Assembly: GCF_014196635.1 (NCBI RefSeq)
Contig: NZ_JACIEB010000002.1
Coordinates: 372,001 to 436,000 of the forward strand
Length of the DNA stretch: 64,000 nt
Source: Sphingobium fontiphilum
GTDB taxonomy: Bacteria > Pseudomonadota > Alphaproteobacteria > Sphingomonadales > Sphingomonadaceae
Direction of reading: 5' to 3'
The notes below the pieces were generated by a model. The model ran no database searches. It saw only the letters and a list, made by a program, of their open reading frames with translations, and was not told the origin of the DNA. Positions 47,650-56,729 of the stretch are shown here, in pieces (within the stretch, counting starts at the first letter, position 1; every line of letters starts with the position of its first letter). The position numbers were made by a program, and so were the translations under genes.

Positions 47650-48354
47650 TCAGGCGGTGGCAAAGTCCGCCCATACCGGCAGATGGTCCGACGCGCGCCG
47701 GGCGGCGGCGCTTTCATGCACACCGCTGTCGATCAGGGTCAGCCGGGCGCAATGCATGATGCGGTCGAGCCGCGCGACCGGTCGCCGCGCATGGAAACTG
47801 CGCCCACAGGCCGCAAAGCGGTAATGGCGGGCAAAATCGGCCAGACAGCCGCGCTGCGCGCTCCATTCGTTGAGGTCGCCCATCAGCACGGTCGGCATCG
47901 CTTCGCCCTGCGCCGCCGCATGGACGATGGCCGCCGCCTGTCGCCGCCGCCACAGGCCCGACAAATCAAGGTGCATCCCGAATGCGCGCATGGCGACGCC
48001 CTTCACCCGCACCTGCGCCATGGTCGCGCCGCGCGGCTCCAGACAGGGGAGGTGAATGACGTCAAAGGCGTCGATCTCGACATCCTTGCGCACCAATATG
48101 GCGTTGCCATGCCACCCCATGGAATCGAGCTGGATATTCAGCGGCACCGGCCGATAATCGCTTTTCGCCTCCATCAGCCAGGGCGGGATGGCGGCGGAAC
48201 GTACGCCGAAACGGCGGTCCGCCTCCTGCAAGGCCACGACGTCGGCGTCGACCTCCGCCAGCACCTCCAATATCCTTTCGGGCATGCGGCGGCGGTCGGT
48301 GCCGATGGCCTTGCGCATATTATAGCTGGCGACGCGAATCCGGGGCTTGGGCAT
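47650..48354 (-). CDS. Endonuclease/exonuclease/phosphatase-fold protein, cytoplasmic
   Basis: A 234-residue EEP-fold protein. IRVASYNMRKAIGTDRRRMP at residues 6-25 is the first metal strand, VVALQEADRRFG carries the metal-binding Glu, MGDLNEWSAQRGCLADF carries the catalytic D-x-N, and SDHLPVWADF near the end carries the His. No signal peptide is seen. Such proteins include lipid and nucleotide phosphodiesterases. The substrate is not evident. It has one clear relative next door (48409-49449), but the two are not near-identical. It starts 54 bases after the other EEP gene's stop. Confidence 0.88.
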   Translation of the reverse strand: MPKPRIRVASYNMRKAIGTDRRRMPERILEVLAEVDADVVALQEADRRFGVRSAAIPPWLMEAKSDYRPVPLNIQLDSMGWHGNAILVRKDVEIDAFDVIHLPCLEPRGATMAQVRVKGVAMRAFGMHLDLSGLWRRRQAAAIVHAAAQGEAMPTVLMGDLNEWSAQRGCLADFARHYRFAACGRSFHARRPVARLDRIMHCARLTLIDSGVHESAAARRASDHLPVWADFATA

Positions 48355-48408
48355 CCCCCATCCATGCGCCAGCCGCCGCGCGGATTCCAGTGCATCCTTT
48401 CCCCTATG

Positions 48409-49449
48409 TCATTGAAAGCGGTAGACGACCTTCAACCCCATATGGTCGGATAGCGGCTTTTTGCCCTGCCCCGGCTTGAACATCACTTCGCGCCCGACGA
48501 CGTCCAGATGCACGCCCGCAGGCGCGGAGAAAAATTGCCAGTCATTGGCGTGGCGCAGCGGCACATTGGCGGGAATCGCCGCCGGCCCGTCGCACTCGTC
48601 CGGCGTCTCGCGGCACAGCGGCGCATATTTGTCGCGCCCCATGGCGGTCGCCACCTTCGCCTTCTTGTGGCGGATATAGCCCATCAGCAGTTCGAGCCGC
48701 GCGGGCGAATGGCCCATGTTGAAATCGCCGGCATAGATGCTGACGGTGCGCTGATAGTCCGGCCGGTCGGTGAAATCGGCCAGCGCGTCGATCTGACGGG
48801 CATAGGCGACGCGGTTGACCGCTTCGGGCTGGCCGGACGGATTGCCGCTGTTGAGGTGGGTGGCGACCACCTGCACGGGCGCGGACACGCCGGGCACATC
48901 GACCCGCGCGGCCAATATGCCCTTGTTGGCCAGGCAGTCATATCCCGCGCACGCACCGCGCGGGAAGGGCGTGTGGCGGACGGCGCTCAGTCTGTAATCG
49001 GACAGCAGCACAAGGCCCGATGACATGGCGGGGCCGAAAGCCTCCCCCTTCCAGAACGAGCGATCGGGCGAAAATCCGGCCAGTTCAGGCTGAGCGTCGC
49101 CGCTCTCCGGGCCGAAGGCGGCATAGCGATAGCCCGCCCGCGCGGCGATGGCGCGCGCTTCGGGAGTAAACGCTTCCTGCAACACGACCACTTGCGGCGC
49201 GGTGCCGTTCGCGCGCATCCGCGCCAGCGAATCGCCGATCGCGGCCAGCGCCCTTGGCCGGTCGAATGCGGCTGGAAAAGGCAGGCCGTTCACATTGTAG
49301 GTCAACACCGCCAGTTGCCCGGCGGGCAGGCGGCTTGGCGCGGCGGCAAAGCGCACTGGCTGCGGTATCGTATCGGAAATGGCGGGCGAAAATCCGGCGA
49401 GCGCAACCGCCCCCAGAGCCAGCGCCGCCAGACGCTTGCGGTTCAACAT
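48409..49449 (-). CDS. Exported endonuclease/exonuclease/phosphatase-fold protein
   Basis: A 346-residue EEP-fold protein from the ATG at 49449. A signal peptide MLNRKRLAALALGAVALAGF precedes the mature part. AVLTYNVNGLPFPAAFDRPR is the first metal strand, VVVLQEAFTPEAR carries the Glu, YAGDFNMGHSPARLEL is the D-x-N element, and LSDHMGLKVVYRF carries the His. The signal means that it works in the periplasm or outside. Conserved cysteines in ACAGYDCLAN and PLCRETPDECDG could form disulfides. It resembles sphingomyelinase- and nuclease-like exported phosphodiesterases, but the substrate is unknown. It follows a 206-base gap before the radA gene. Confidence 0.88.
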   Translation of the reverse strand: MLNRKRLAALALGAVALAGFSPAISDTIPQPVRFAAAPSRLPAGQLAVLTYNVNGLPFPAAFDRPRALAAIGDSLARMRANGTAPQVVVLQEAFTPEARAIAARAGYRYAAFGPESGDAQPELAGFSPDRSFWKGEAFGPAMSSGLVLLSDYRLSAVRHTPFPRGACAGYDCLANKGILAARVDVPGVSAPVQVVATHLNSGNPSGQPEAVNRVAYARQIDALADFTDRPDYQRTVSIYAGDFNMGHSPARLELLMGYIRHKKAKVATAMGRDKYAPLCRETPDECDGPAAIPANVPLRHANDWQFFSAPAGVHLDVVGREVMFKPGQGKKPLSDHMGLKVVYRFQ

Positions 49450-49591
49450 TGGACCCTCCCTTACGAGAAGGGCGAACGCCTGCAACCAGCGCCCCCAACG
49501 CCCTTCCGATCCGGGTCTATCCATTAACGCTACGGAACGTCAGGGCGGTGACAGGTCGATGCAGTGGGGATGACGGGAATGCGTGGGAATT

Positions 49592-49613
49592 ATGACAGCG
49601 GGGGCGCTGTCAT
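49592..49613. promoter_or_regulatory. 9-bp perfect inverted repeat upstream of radA
   Basis: ATGACAGCG (49592-49600), then GGGG, then CGCTGTCAT (49605-49613) is an exact 9-base inverted repeat with a 4-base loop. It lies 43 bases before the radA ATG, in the 206-base divergent gap. It could be an operator (LexA-like sites have different sequence) or an RNA hairpin in the 5' leader. The rest of the gap (49450-49655) holds nothing else I can name. Confidence 0.5.
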
Positions 49614-49655
49614 CAGCCCCCTTGCGTTCCCTCTATGTTCCTTTATGACGGCAAC

Positions 49656-51023
49656 ATGGCCAAGGCAAAGCGCAAATTCGTCTGTCAGGACTGTGGATCG
49701 GTCTCCAGCCGGTGGCAGGGCCAATGCGAGGATTGCGGCGCATGGAACAGCATTGTCGAGGAAGCGGGCGAAACCACCTTTTCCGCCAGACATGATCTTC
49801 AGGGCGGCGGCCGCGCCATCACCCTGACCGCGGTCGACAGCACCGTCACCCTGCCCGACCGAACAAGCACCGGCATCGCCGAATTCGACCGGGCGCTGGG
49901 CGGCGGTCTGGTCGCCGGGTCGGCGACGCTGATCGGCGGCGATCCGGGCATCGGCAAATCGACCCTACTGCTTCAGGCGTCGGCGCAGGTGGCGCAGCGT
50001 GGCCGGAGCGTCGCCTATATCAGCGGAGAGGAAGCCGCCGATCAGGTGCGCCTGCGCGCCCGGCGGCTGGGCCTCGGCAATGCGCCGGTGCAACTGGCCA
50101 GCGCCACGTCGGTGCGCGACATATTGACAACGCTGGGCGAAGGCCCGCCGCCCGCCTTGCTGGTCATCGATTCCATCCAGACGATGCACAGCGACCTCAT
50201 TGAGGGGGCGCCGGGCACGGTCAGCCAGGTGCGCGCCTGCGCCCAGGAACTGGTGCGTTTCGCCAAGCAGCGCGGCACCGCGCTGGTGCTCGTCGGCCAT
50301 GTGACCAAGGATGGCAGCATCGCGGGGCCCCGCGTGCTCGAACATATGGTCGACACGGTGCTGAGTTTCGAAGGGGAACGCAGCCACCAATATCGCATCC
50401 TGCGCGCGATCAAGAACCGCTTTGGCGGCACCGACGAAATCGGCGTCTTTTCGATGGTGGCCGAGGGGCTGGAGGAAGTCGCCAACCCCTCCGCCCTGTT
50501 CCTCACCCATCGCGACGAGAATGTGACGGGCGCCACCGTGTTTCCCGCGCTGGAGGGCACGCGGCCGGTGCTGGTCGAAATCCAGGCGCTGGTCGTGCGG
50601 CTGGCGAGCGGGGCGACCCCCCGACGCGCGGTGGTCGGGTGGGACAACGGGCGGCTGGCAATGATCCTGGCCGTGCTGGAGGCGCGCTGCGGGCTGAGTT
50701 TCTCGACCTGCGAAGTCTATCTGAACGTCGCGGGCGGATACCGCCTGTCGGACCCGGCCGCCGACCTTGCCGTCGCAGCGGCGCTCATTTCCGCGCTGTC
50801 GGAGCGGCCCTTGCCCGCCGATGTCGTGCTGTTCGGCGAAGTCGCCCTGTCGGGCGAGATCCGCCCGGTCGCCCACGCGCCGCTGCGCCTGCGCGAATCG
50901 GCGAAGCTCGGCTTTGGCCGCGCCTTCGTGCCCGCCGCCGTCAGCGACGGGGTGAAAGGGATTTCGCTGTCGGGATACCGGACTTTGGCGGCGCTGGTTG
51001 ACCAGATGCTCGGTCGCGGATAG
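49656..51023 (+). CDS. radA: DNA repair/recombination protein RadA (Sms)
   Basis: A 455-residue RadA from the ATG at 49656. The zinc finger is CQDCGSVSSRWQGQCEDC near residues 10-27. The RecA-like ATPase has Walker A GGDPGIGKST (about 93-102) and the Walker B-like LLVIDSIQTM. The RadA-specific KNRFGGTDEIGVF motif is present. The C-terminal Lon-like domain includes LNVAGGYRLSDPAADLAVAA and LSGEIRPVAHAPLRLRESAK. RadA is a helicase/branch-migration protein that acts with RecA in recombination. An upstream in-frame start adds seven residues only. cvpA starts 10 bases after its stop. Confidence 0.95.
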   Translation: MAKAKRKFVCQDCGSVSSRWQGQCEDCGAWNSIVEEAGETTFSARHDLQGGGRAITLTAVDSTVTLPDRTSTGIAEFDRALGGGLVAGSATLIGGDPGIGKSTLLLQASAQVAQRGRSVAYISGEEAADQVRLRARRLGLGNAPVQLASATSVRDILTTLGEGPPPALLVIDSIQTMHSDLIEGAPGTVSQVRACAQELVRFAKQRGTALVLVGHVTKDGSIAGPRVLEHMVDTVLSFEGERSHQYRILRAIKNRFGGTDEIGVFSMVAEGLEEVANPSALFLTHRDENVTGATVFPALEGTRPVLVEIQALVVRLASGATPRRAVVGWDNGRLAMILAVLEARCGLSFSTCEVYLNVAGGYRLSDPAADLAVAAALISALSERPLPADVVLFGEVALSGEIRPVAHAPLRLRESAKLGFGRAFVPAAVSDGVKGISLSGYRTLAALVDQMLGRG

Positions 51024-51033
51024 CGCACGGGGC

Positions 51034-51558
51034 ATGACCGCGCTCGACATCTTCGTGCTGCTGCTGCTGATCGGCGGCGGCGCCATTTTCGGCCTGCTGC
51101 GCGGCTTCGTCACCGAAACGCTTTCGCTCATCGCCTGGGTGGCGGGGATTTTCGCCGTGCGGCTGTTCCACGCATCGGTCGCGGACCTGCTGACCCCCTT
51201 TGTCGGGACGGCGGGCGGCGCGGCGATCCTGGCGCTGGCGCTGGTCTTCGGCGTCACCTTCACGGCGGGCAAGCTCATCGCCCGCGCCATTGGCCAGCGG
51301 ACCCGCCAATCGGTGCTGGGGCCGATCGACCGGGTGCTGGGCGGCGGCTTCGGCGCGGTCAAGGGGCTGATCGGCGCGACCCTGCTCTTCCTCGCCTTCA
51401 CGCTGGTTTACGACACGCTTTATGGCAGCGGCGCAGCCCGGCCCGAATGGCTGGCAACCTCGCGCACCTTCCCGCTGCTCAACGCCAGCGGGCAGGCGAT
51501 CAGCGATTTCGTGGCGGAACAGCGGAAACAGCCCGCCAAGGCTCAGACCGCGCGATAA
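51034..51558 (+). CDS. cvpA: CvpA family membrane protein
   Basis: A 174-residue inner-membrane protein with four hydrophobic segments: MTALDIFVLLLLIGGGAIFG, LIAWVAGIFAVRLFH, AAILALALVFGVTFTAG and GLIGATLLFLAFTLVYDTL. The loop GPIDRVLGGGFGAVKG is the CvpA family hallmark. The family is linked with colicin V export in Escherichia coli and with envelope stress or cell-division mutants; its molecular activity is uncertain. The start at 51034 was chosen since earlier in-frame codons lie inside radA. It follows radA by 10 bases, and its last 16 bases overlap the convergent GST gene. Confidence 0.88.
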   Translation: MTALDIFVLLLLIGGGAIFGLLRGFVTETLSLIAWVAGIFAVRLFHASVADLLTPFVGTAGGAAILALALVFGVTFTAGKLIARAIGQRTRQSVLGPIDRVLGGGFGAVKGLIGATLLFLAFTLVYDTLYGSGAARPEWLATSRTFPLLNASGQAISDFVAEQRKQPAKAQTAR

Positions 51559-52229
51559 TCGGCGATGATGCGGCCCGCCGCACCGATCTCGGCCTCATGG
51601 CTGTCTTCCCGCCAGGTTTCGGCCAGCGCCTGCCTTTCCCATTCGCGCATCGCGGGCAGCGCCAGCATATGCTCGACCCAGGCCGTTCCCGCCGGGCCGA
51701 CATCCAGCCGATAGGTCCGCACACGAAAAGCCACGGGAGCAAAGAAGGCGTCGACCAGCGAGAATTCCGGCCCGGCCAGGAACGGCCCGCCAAAGCCGTC
51801 CAGCCCCTGCCCCCACAATTCCGCCAGCCGCGCGATGTCGCGACGCAGGGCGGGCGAATGCTCATGCGGCTCGACGCGAACACCGACATTCATGGTGCAA
51901 TCGTTACGCAGCGTCGAGAAGCCAGAATGCATTTCCGCCGTGGCGCACTGCGCATAGGCGCGCTGCGCCTCGCCCAGCGGCCACACCCCCTGATGCCGGT
52001 CAGCGAGGTACAGGCCGATGCCCAGCGAATCCCACACCGTCCGCTCACCGTCGATCAGCGCGGGCACCTGCCCGGTGGGGGAGAAGGATCGGAAGGCGTC
52101 ATAATTGACCGGCGCGGCAAAAGGCTCGATCCTGTCGACAAAGGGAATGCCCAGCACGGTCATCAAAACCCATGGCCGCAGCGACCAGCTCGAATAATTC
52201 CGGTTCGCGGTAATCAGCGTATAGGCCAT
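51543..52229 (-). CDS. Glutathione S-transferase family protein
   Basis: A 228-residue GST from the ATG at 52229. The N-terminal thioredoxin-like domain opens MAYTLITANRNYSSWSLRPW, with the Ser-type active site (YSSWSLRP), followed by SPTGQVPALIDGERTVWDS (the cis-Pro and Glu-Ser glutathione contacts). The helical C-terminal domain covers about 90-228. Length is standard. Substrate is not evident; GSTs in sphingomonads often take part in aromatic degradation, but none of those genes are here. It overlaps the end of cvpA on the opposite strand by 16 bases. Confidence 0.88.
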   Translation of the reverse strand: MAYTLITANRNYSSWSLRPWVLMTVLGIPFVDRIEPFAAPVNYDAFRSFSPTGQVPALIDGERTVWDSLGIGLYLADRHQGVWPLGEAQRAYAQCATAEMHSGFSTLRNDCTMNVGVRVEPHEHSPALRRDIARLAELWGQGLDGFGGPFLAGPEFSLVDAFFAPVAFRVRTYRLDVGPAGTAWVEHMLALPAMREWERQALAETWREDSHEAEIGAAGRIIADYRAV

Positions 52230-52317
52230 GGCTTTTCTCCCGGTTCTGGCAGGCACGGCATAGTCGGGAAGCCCTTCCGGCAACAGCCGGTTTTGCCGCC
52301 TGATTGATAAGCCCTGC

Positions 52318-53691
52318 TTATTTGGCGAGCGCCTTCAGCATGGCCTCCCACTGCCGTTGCGACGCCGCGATGCCACCGGCGGGCACGCGCTCGTTCAGGC
52401 CATGGGCAAAACCGTCGCTCGCCTTGGTGAACAGGGTGGACACGCCATAGCTGGGCACGCCCAGCGCCCGGAAATAGAGGCTGTCGGTCGCCCCCGCCGA
52501 CATGGACGGGGTCACCGACAGGCCGGGGAAGCGCGCCCGCACCGCCGCCTCCACCGCGCTCGTCACGTCGCGGCGCAGGGGTGAGGCGTCACTGGCGGTC
52601 GCGTCGCCGACCTGGGTGATGGCGGCGGTCGGATCGGCGACGATCCGGGTCAGTTCCGCCTTCACCGCGTCGATGGCGACGCCGGGGAAGATGCGACAAT
52701 TGACCTGCGCCCGCGCGCTTTGCGGCAGGGCGTTGAGCGCATGGCCCGCCTGCGCCATCGTCGCGACGCACGTCGTGCGGATCTGCCCGACAAATTCGGG
52801 ATAGGTGGACAGCAGCGCGGCGGCATCCTTGTCCTGCGTCGCGACATAGCGGCGCATCGCCTCGCCCGCCTCCCCGCCGATCCGCTGCGCCGTCAGCGTC
52901 AGCGACGCGCGGGTCAGTTCGTTGATCATCGGCGCAAACTCGTAATCGGCGATGCGGTCGATGGCTTTGGCTAGGCGATACAGCGGATTGGTCGCCGTCG
53001 GCGCGCTGCTATGGCCACCCGGATCGGTGAAGGCGATGTCGAAATCGGCATAGGTCTTCTCGCCCGCCTGGAGCAGGTAGAGCACCGGCGCGCCATCCTC
53101 GCCCAGCAGGCCGCCGCCGCCATCGCCATTCAGCGCCAGTTCGGCCTCCTTATACTGCGCCGCCAGCGCGCGGGTCGTGCGCATCGCGGTTTCCTCATCC
53201 CCCGACAGCAGCAGCTTCACCGTCCGGCGCGGCTTCCACCCGTCCTTTTTCAGGCCCGCGAGCACCGTCACCATCATGGCGACGTCATATTTGTTGTCTT
53301 CCGACCCGCGCCCGAAAATATAGCCATTTTCCTCGACCGGGACGAAGGGATCGCGGGTCCAGTCCTCGCGCTTCGCCTCCACCACATCCATATGGCCCAG
53401 CATCAGCAGCGGCCTGAGCGAAGGGTCGCTGCCCGGAATCGTCGCGGCAAATGTCGCCGTCCCCTCCATCGGCGTGATGACGATGTCGGCATCGGCGAAA
53501 CCGGCGGCCTTCAAAACCGACGCATAATAGGCCGCCAGCGCAGGCACCTGCCCCCCACCCTCGACCGTGCGAAAGGCGATGGAGCGCATCAGCACATCCT
53601 TCCCCAATGCCGGGTCGGGCGCGGCATTGGCCAGCGCAGGGCACAGGGCCAGGGCAGCGACGGCGCCAGCCAACACGCGCTTGAAGGTCAT
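52318..53691 (-). CDS. Exported M20/M28-type metallopeptidase
   Basis: A 457-residue peptidase from the ATG at 53691. The signal peptide is MTFKRVLAGAVAALALCPAL. Metal ligands are in MLGHMDVVEAKREDW, GRGSEDNKYDVAMM (bridging Asp) and LLLSGDEETAMRTTR (Glu-Glu). DPGGHSSAP is the dimerisation-domain motif. It cleaves di- or tripeptides or N-acyl amino acids in the periplasm. It is divergent from a sodium-coupled amino-acid/dicarboxylate symporter with 178 bases between, so a peptide scavenging unit is possible. The GST gene is 88 bases downstream. Confidence 0.9.
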   Translation of the reverse strand: MTFKRVLAGAVAALALCPALANAAPDPALGKDVLMRSIAFRTVEGGGQVPALAAYYASVLKAAGFADADIVITPMEGTATFAATIPGSDPSLRPLLMLGHMDVVEAKREDWTRDPFVPVEENGYIFGRGSEDNKYDVAMMVTVLAGLKKDGWKPRRTVKLLLSGDEETAMRTTRALAAQYKEAELALNGDGGGGLLGEDGAPVLYLLQAGEKTYADFDIAFTDPGGHSSAPTATNPLYRLAKAIDRIADYEFAPMINELTRASLTLTAQRIGGEAGEAMRRYVATQDKDAAALLSTYPEFVGQIRTTCVATMAQAGHALNALPQSARAQVNCRIFPGVAIDAVKAELTRIVADPTAAITQVGDATASDASPLRRDVTSAVEAAVRARFPGLSVTPSMSAGATDSLYFRALGVPSYGVSTLFTKASDGFAHGLNERVPAGGIAASQRQWEAMLKALAK

Positions 53692-53869
53692 CGAGGGGCA
53701 ACTCCGATCCATTGGAACATCGCCCGCTTCTGGCATGGTCGCAGCCCCTCGCCAATGCGCCATTTCGCCGCCGCCGCTATCGGCGCTTGCAGGGGCGCAA
53801 GAAAGCCTATCGCGCAATGATGTTTCAAGTTCACGATATAGTCGATCCAAACCAGCGGCGGATCATCCC

Positions 53870-55177
53870 ATGACCATCCCCTATCGCAATTTCGGTTTTC
53901 AGGTTCTCGTCGGCATGGTCGCCGGACTGGCGCTCGGTCTGCTCGCCCGGTCCATCGGCGCGGGGCCAGATGGCGAACTCAACATGCTGGCGACGACGCT
54001 CAAGACGGTCGGCGCCATCTTCGTCTCGCTGCTGAAGGCCATTGTCGCGCCGCTGGTGTTCCTGGCCATCGTCGCCAGCATCGCCAATCTGCGCGCGCTC
54101 GACAATGCCGCGCGGCTGGCGGGGCAGACCCTGCTGTGGTTCGCCATCACCGCGCTGATCGCGGTCGTCATCGGCCTCGCCATCGGCATCGTCGCGCAGC
54201 CGGGCGTCGGCCTGTCGGGCGCAGCGATCCCGGTGGAGGAGCCGACATCCTTCGGCGGCTGGCTCGATTTTCTCAAGGGGCTCGTGCCCGCCAATGCCCT
54301 GGCCCTGTCGGCCAGCACAAAGATCGCCGCCGACACCGGCGTCGCCACCACCAGCCTGTCCTTCAACATCCTGCAATTGCTGGTCATTTCCATCGCCGTC
54401 GGTCTCGCCACGATCAAGGTCGGGGAACGGGCCGAACCCTTCCTCGCCTTCGTCCGCTCCATGCTGGCCGTCGTCCGCGCGCTGCTCGGCTGGATCATCC
54501 GCCTGACGCCCATCGGTTCGGCGGCGCTGATTGGCACGGCCATCGCCACCTATGGCTGGGGAGCGCTGGCGCAACTGGGCGGCTTCACCGCCGCCGTTTA
54601 TCTAGGTCTCGCCATCGTGCTTTTGGGCGTCTATCCCGCGCTGCTGCTGCTCCATGGCCTCAAGCCCCTGCCCTTCTTCGCCAAGGCATGGCCCGCCATC
54701 CAGCTTGGTTTCGTCTCCCGCTCCTCGGTCGGCACGCTGCCGATGACCGAAACGGTGACGGAGCGCATGGGCGTCGACCGCGCCTATGCCGCCTTCGCCA
54801 TCCCGCTTGCCTCCACCACCAAGATGGACGGCTGCGCGTCGATCTACCCCGCCATCGCCGCAATCTTCGTCGCGGGCTTCTATGGCATTCCGCTGGGGAT
54901 CGCGGACTATGCGCTGATCGCCTTCGTATCGGTCATCGGATCGGCGGCGACGGCTGGCTTGACCGGCGCGGTGGTGATGCTGACGCTCACCCTGTCGACC
55001 CTTGGCCTGCCGATGGAGGGCGCGGGACTGCTGCTCGCCATCGACCCGATCCTCGACATGGGCCGCACGGCGGTGAATGTCGCGGGCCAGGTGCTGGTCG
55101 CCACCATCGTCGCCAAACGAGAGGGGATATTGGACGAGGCCGCCTATGCCGGCGGAGCGCCCGCCCTCCCGGCCTGA
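53870..55177 (+). CDS. Dicarboxylate/amino acid:cation symporter (DAACS family)
   Basis: A 435-residue transporter with eight or more membrane segments and the two hairpin loops of the glutamate transporter family. Key parts are LVPANALALSAS, SRSSVGTLPMTETV (HP1 serine-rich loop), IPLASTTKMDGCASIYPAIA (TM7 with NMDGT-like TKMDGC) and LAIDPILDMGRTAVNVAGQV (TM8 substrate-binding Asp and Arg). These are the family hallmarks, with NMDGT replaced by KMDGC. It imports glutamate, aspartate or C4-dicarboxylates with Na+ or H+. The ATG at 53870 was used; longer in-frame openings run antisense to the peptidase. Two bases separate its stop from the convergent regulator gene. Confidence 0.92.
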   Translation: MTIPYRNFGFQVLVGMVAGLALGLLARSIGAGPDGELNMLATTLKTVGAIFVSLLKAIVAPLVFLAIVASIANLRALDNAARLAGQTLLWFAITALIAVVIGLAIGIVAQPGVGLSGAAIPVEEPTSFGGWLDFLKGLVPANALALSASTKIAADTGVATTSLSFNILQLLVISIAVGLATIKVGERAEPFLAFVRSMLAVVRALLGWIIRLTPIGSAALIGTAIATYGWGALAQLGGFTAAVYLGLAIVLLGVYPALLLLHGLKPLPFFAKAWPAIQLGFVSRSSVGTLPMTETVTERMGVDRAYAAFAIPLASTTKMDGCASIYPAIAAIFVAGFYGIPLGIADYALIAFVSVIGSAATAGLTGAVVMLTLTLSTLGLPMEGAGLLLAIDPILDMGRTAVNVAGQVLVATIVAKREGILDEAAYAGGAPALPA

Positions 55178-55179
55178 TC

Positions 55180-56586
55180 CTAGCCATCACTGAACCCGAA
55201 GGGCGCGTGGCTGCGGCGATAATCGTCGGGCAGCATGTCGCGCCCGATGGGCGGGGCCGACCGGGCCATGCACCGGCCGCGATGGCACAGGCGACAGGTG
55301 ACGCCGATGGGCGTCGGCTCGACGGGCGGCTGCCCCTGGGTGTAGATCAGCCGGTCGGCATGCTCCGCCGCGCAGCACAACGCAATCGCCCGCTCCACGC
55401 GCGAGGCCCCCCAACCGCCGCCGCCCGCCGTCACCGTGCGCGCGATCGAAAAGAAACGCTGTCCGTCGGGCAATTCCAGCCATTGGGTAATCACCTCGCG
55501 CGGCCGTTCAAAAGCGCGATGCACCGACCAGAGCGGGCATGACCCGCCATGGCGGGCAAAGGGAAAGCCCGCGCCGTCCAGCCGCTTGGACACATTGCCC
55601 GCCGGATCGACCCGCAGGAAGAAAAACGGCACCCGTTCCTGCCCCGGTTTTTGTAGCGTGGTCAGCCGATGAGCGGTCTGCTCAAAACTCGTGCCGAACT
55701 GCCGGGCCAGCGCCTCGACATCATAACGGCGCGCCTCCACCGCCCTGGCAAAGGGGGTATAGGGCATCAATATCGCCGCCGCGCCATAGCTGGCCAGCGC
55801 CCGCCGGGTCAGCCGCCGCCCGCTTTCGCTGGCGAATTGGCCGTCCTTCAATATGGCGTCGACATCCTTGCGCATCTCCAGATAGGCGATTTGCAGGGCC
55901 AGCTGAAACTGGGTGCTCGCCCCGTCCAGCGCATCGTCCAGCAGCACGGCGTCGCGGTGCCGGTCCAGCCGCCGCATGGAACCGGCCATGACATCGGTTG
56001 GCAGGCGGCGAACGCGCAGATTATGCCGCGCGCGCAGCCATCCGGCGAAACCGCCCGTCTCCTCGACCTGCGCCGCCAGCCGTTCGGCGGCATCGTCCAG
56101 CGTTGGGAAGCTGTTGCGCCTCGCAGCGATGAAGCGACGCGACTCGGCGACCGGATCGGCGGCATCGCCCGGTTCTTCATTCTGCCCGCCCTGCGCATCC
56201 TTGTCGGCCAGCGCCAGCTGCTCCTCGCGATAGGCGGTGTGCAGGCGAATGAGCGCCTCGGTCACGCCCGGATAGTTGACCGCCACATCCCCCGTCGCCA
56301 GTTGCGGCAGGTCGATATCCGCAAACATCGGGTCTTTCAGAACCGCCTGCAACCGCGCCGTCTGCTCCGCGCCGCCATCCCCGGCCAGTTCGCTCATGTC
56401 CATCTTGTATGTGCGCGCCAGCCGCAACAGCATGTCGGCGGTCAACGGCCGCTGGTTGCGCTCCAGCAACGCGACATAGCTGGCCGAAATCTCCAGGTCG
56501 GACGCCATATCCGCCTGTGTCAGGCCCAGTTCGCGGCGCAACCGGCGCAGCCTTGGCCCCATATAAACCGGCCGGTCCTTGGCCAT
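55180..56586 (-). CDS. ScfR/RamB-type short-chain fatty acyl regulator (XRE + ImmA-like + DUF2083)
   Basis: A 468-residue regulator. Residues 9-65 are an XRE helix-turn-helix (LRRLRRELGLTQADMASDLE, ISASYVALLERNQRPLTADM). Residues about 160-320 look like an ImmA/IrrE-like region, with IAYLEMRKDVDAILKDGQFA and the ASYGAAAILMPYTPF segment. The C-terminus has the cysteine-rich DUF2083 pattern with GVTCRLCHRGRCMARSAPP. This is the architecture of RamB/ScfR/PrpC-type regulators of acetate, propionate and glyoxylate genes. It is divergent from isocitrate lyase. The 143-base region between them holds repeated CTTTACAA half-sites, its probable operator. I infer autoregulation and control of aceA. Confidence 0.9.
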   Translation of the reverse strand: MAKDRPVYMGPRLRRLRRELGLTQADMASDLEISASYVALLERNQRPLTADMLLRLARTYKMDMSELAGDGGAEQTARLQAVLKDPMFADIDLPQLATGDVAVNYPGVTEALIRLHTAYREEQLALADKDAQGGQNEEPGDAADPVAESRRFIAARRNSFPTLDDAAERLAAQVEETGGFAGWLRARHNLRVRRLPTDVMAGSMRRLDRHRDAVLLDDALDGASTQFQLALQIAYLEMRKDVDAILKDGQFASESGRRLTRRALASYGAAAILMPYTPFARAVEARRYDVEALARQFGTSFEQTAHRLTTLQKPGQERVPFFFLRVDPAGNVSKRLDGAGFPFARHGGSCPLWSVHRAFERPREVITQWLELPDGQRFFSIARTVTAGGGGWGASRVERAIALCCAAEHADRLIYTQGQPPVEPTPIGVTCRLCHRGRCMARSAPPIGRDMLPDDYRRSHAPFGFSDG

Positions 56587-56608
56587 GGCGCGACTCCCTT
56601 TGTGTTGC

Positions 56609-56639
56609 CTTTACAACTTTACACCAGATTTTTGTAAAG
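56609..56639. promoter_or_regulatory. CTTTACAA half-site cluster, likely operator of the ScfR/RamB-type regulator
   Basis: CTTTACAA at 56609-56616 is followed head-to-tail by CTTTACAC at 56617-56624 and, inverted, by TTGTAAAG at 56632-56639. The first and last are perfect inverted copies with a 15-base spacer. The cluster begins 22 bases upstream of the regulator's ATG (56586), so binding could block its own transcription. The aceA start is at 56730. RamB- and PrpC-type regulators are known to bind AAAG/TTTGCAAA-like sites, and this is similar in style. Confidence 0.6.
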
Positions 56640-56729
56640 ATCGACAACTGAACTTCACGCACCCTGCCGCAATGCACAATCGGGGTTTAGGGCGCACCCA
56701 TCCCCTTCAAAGCCACCAAGGATCGACAC

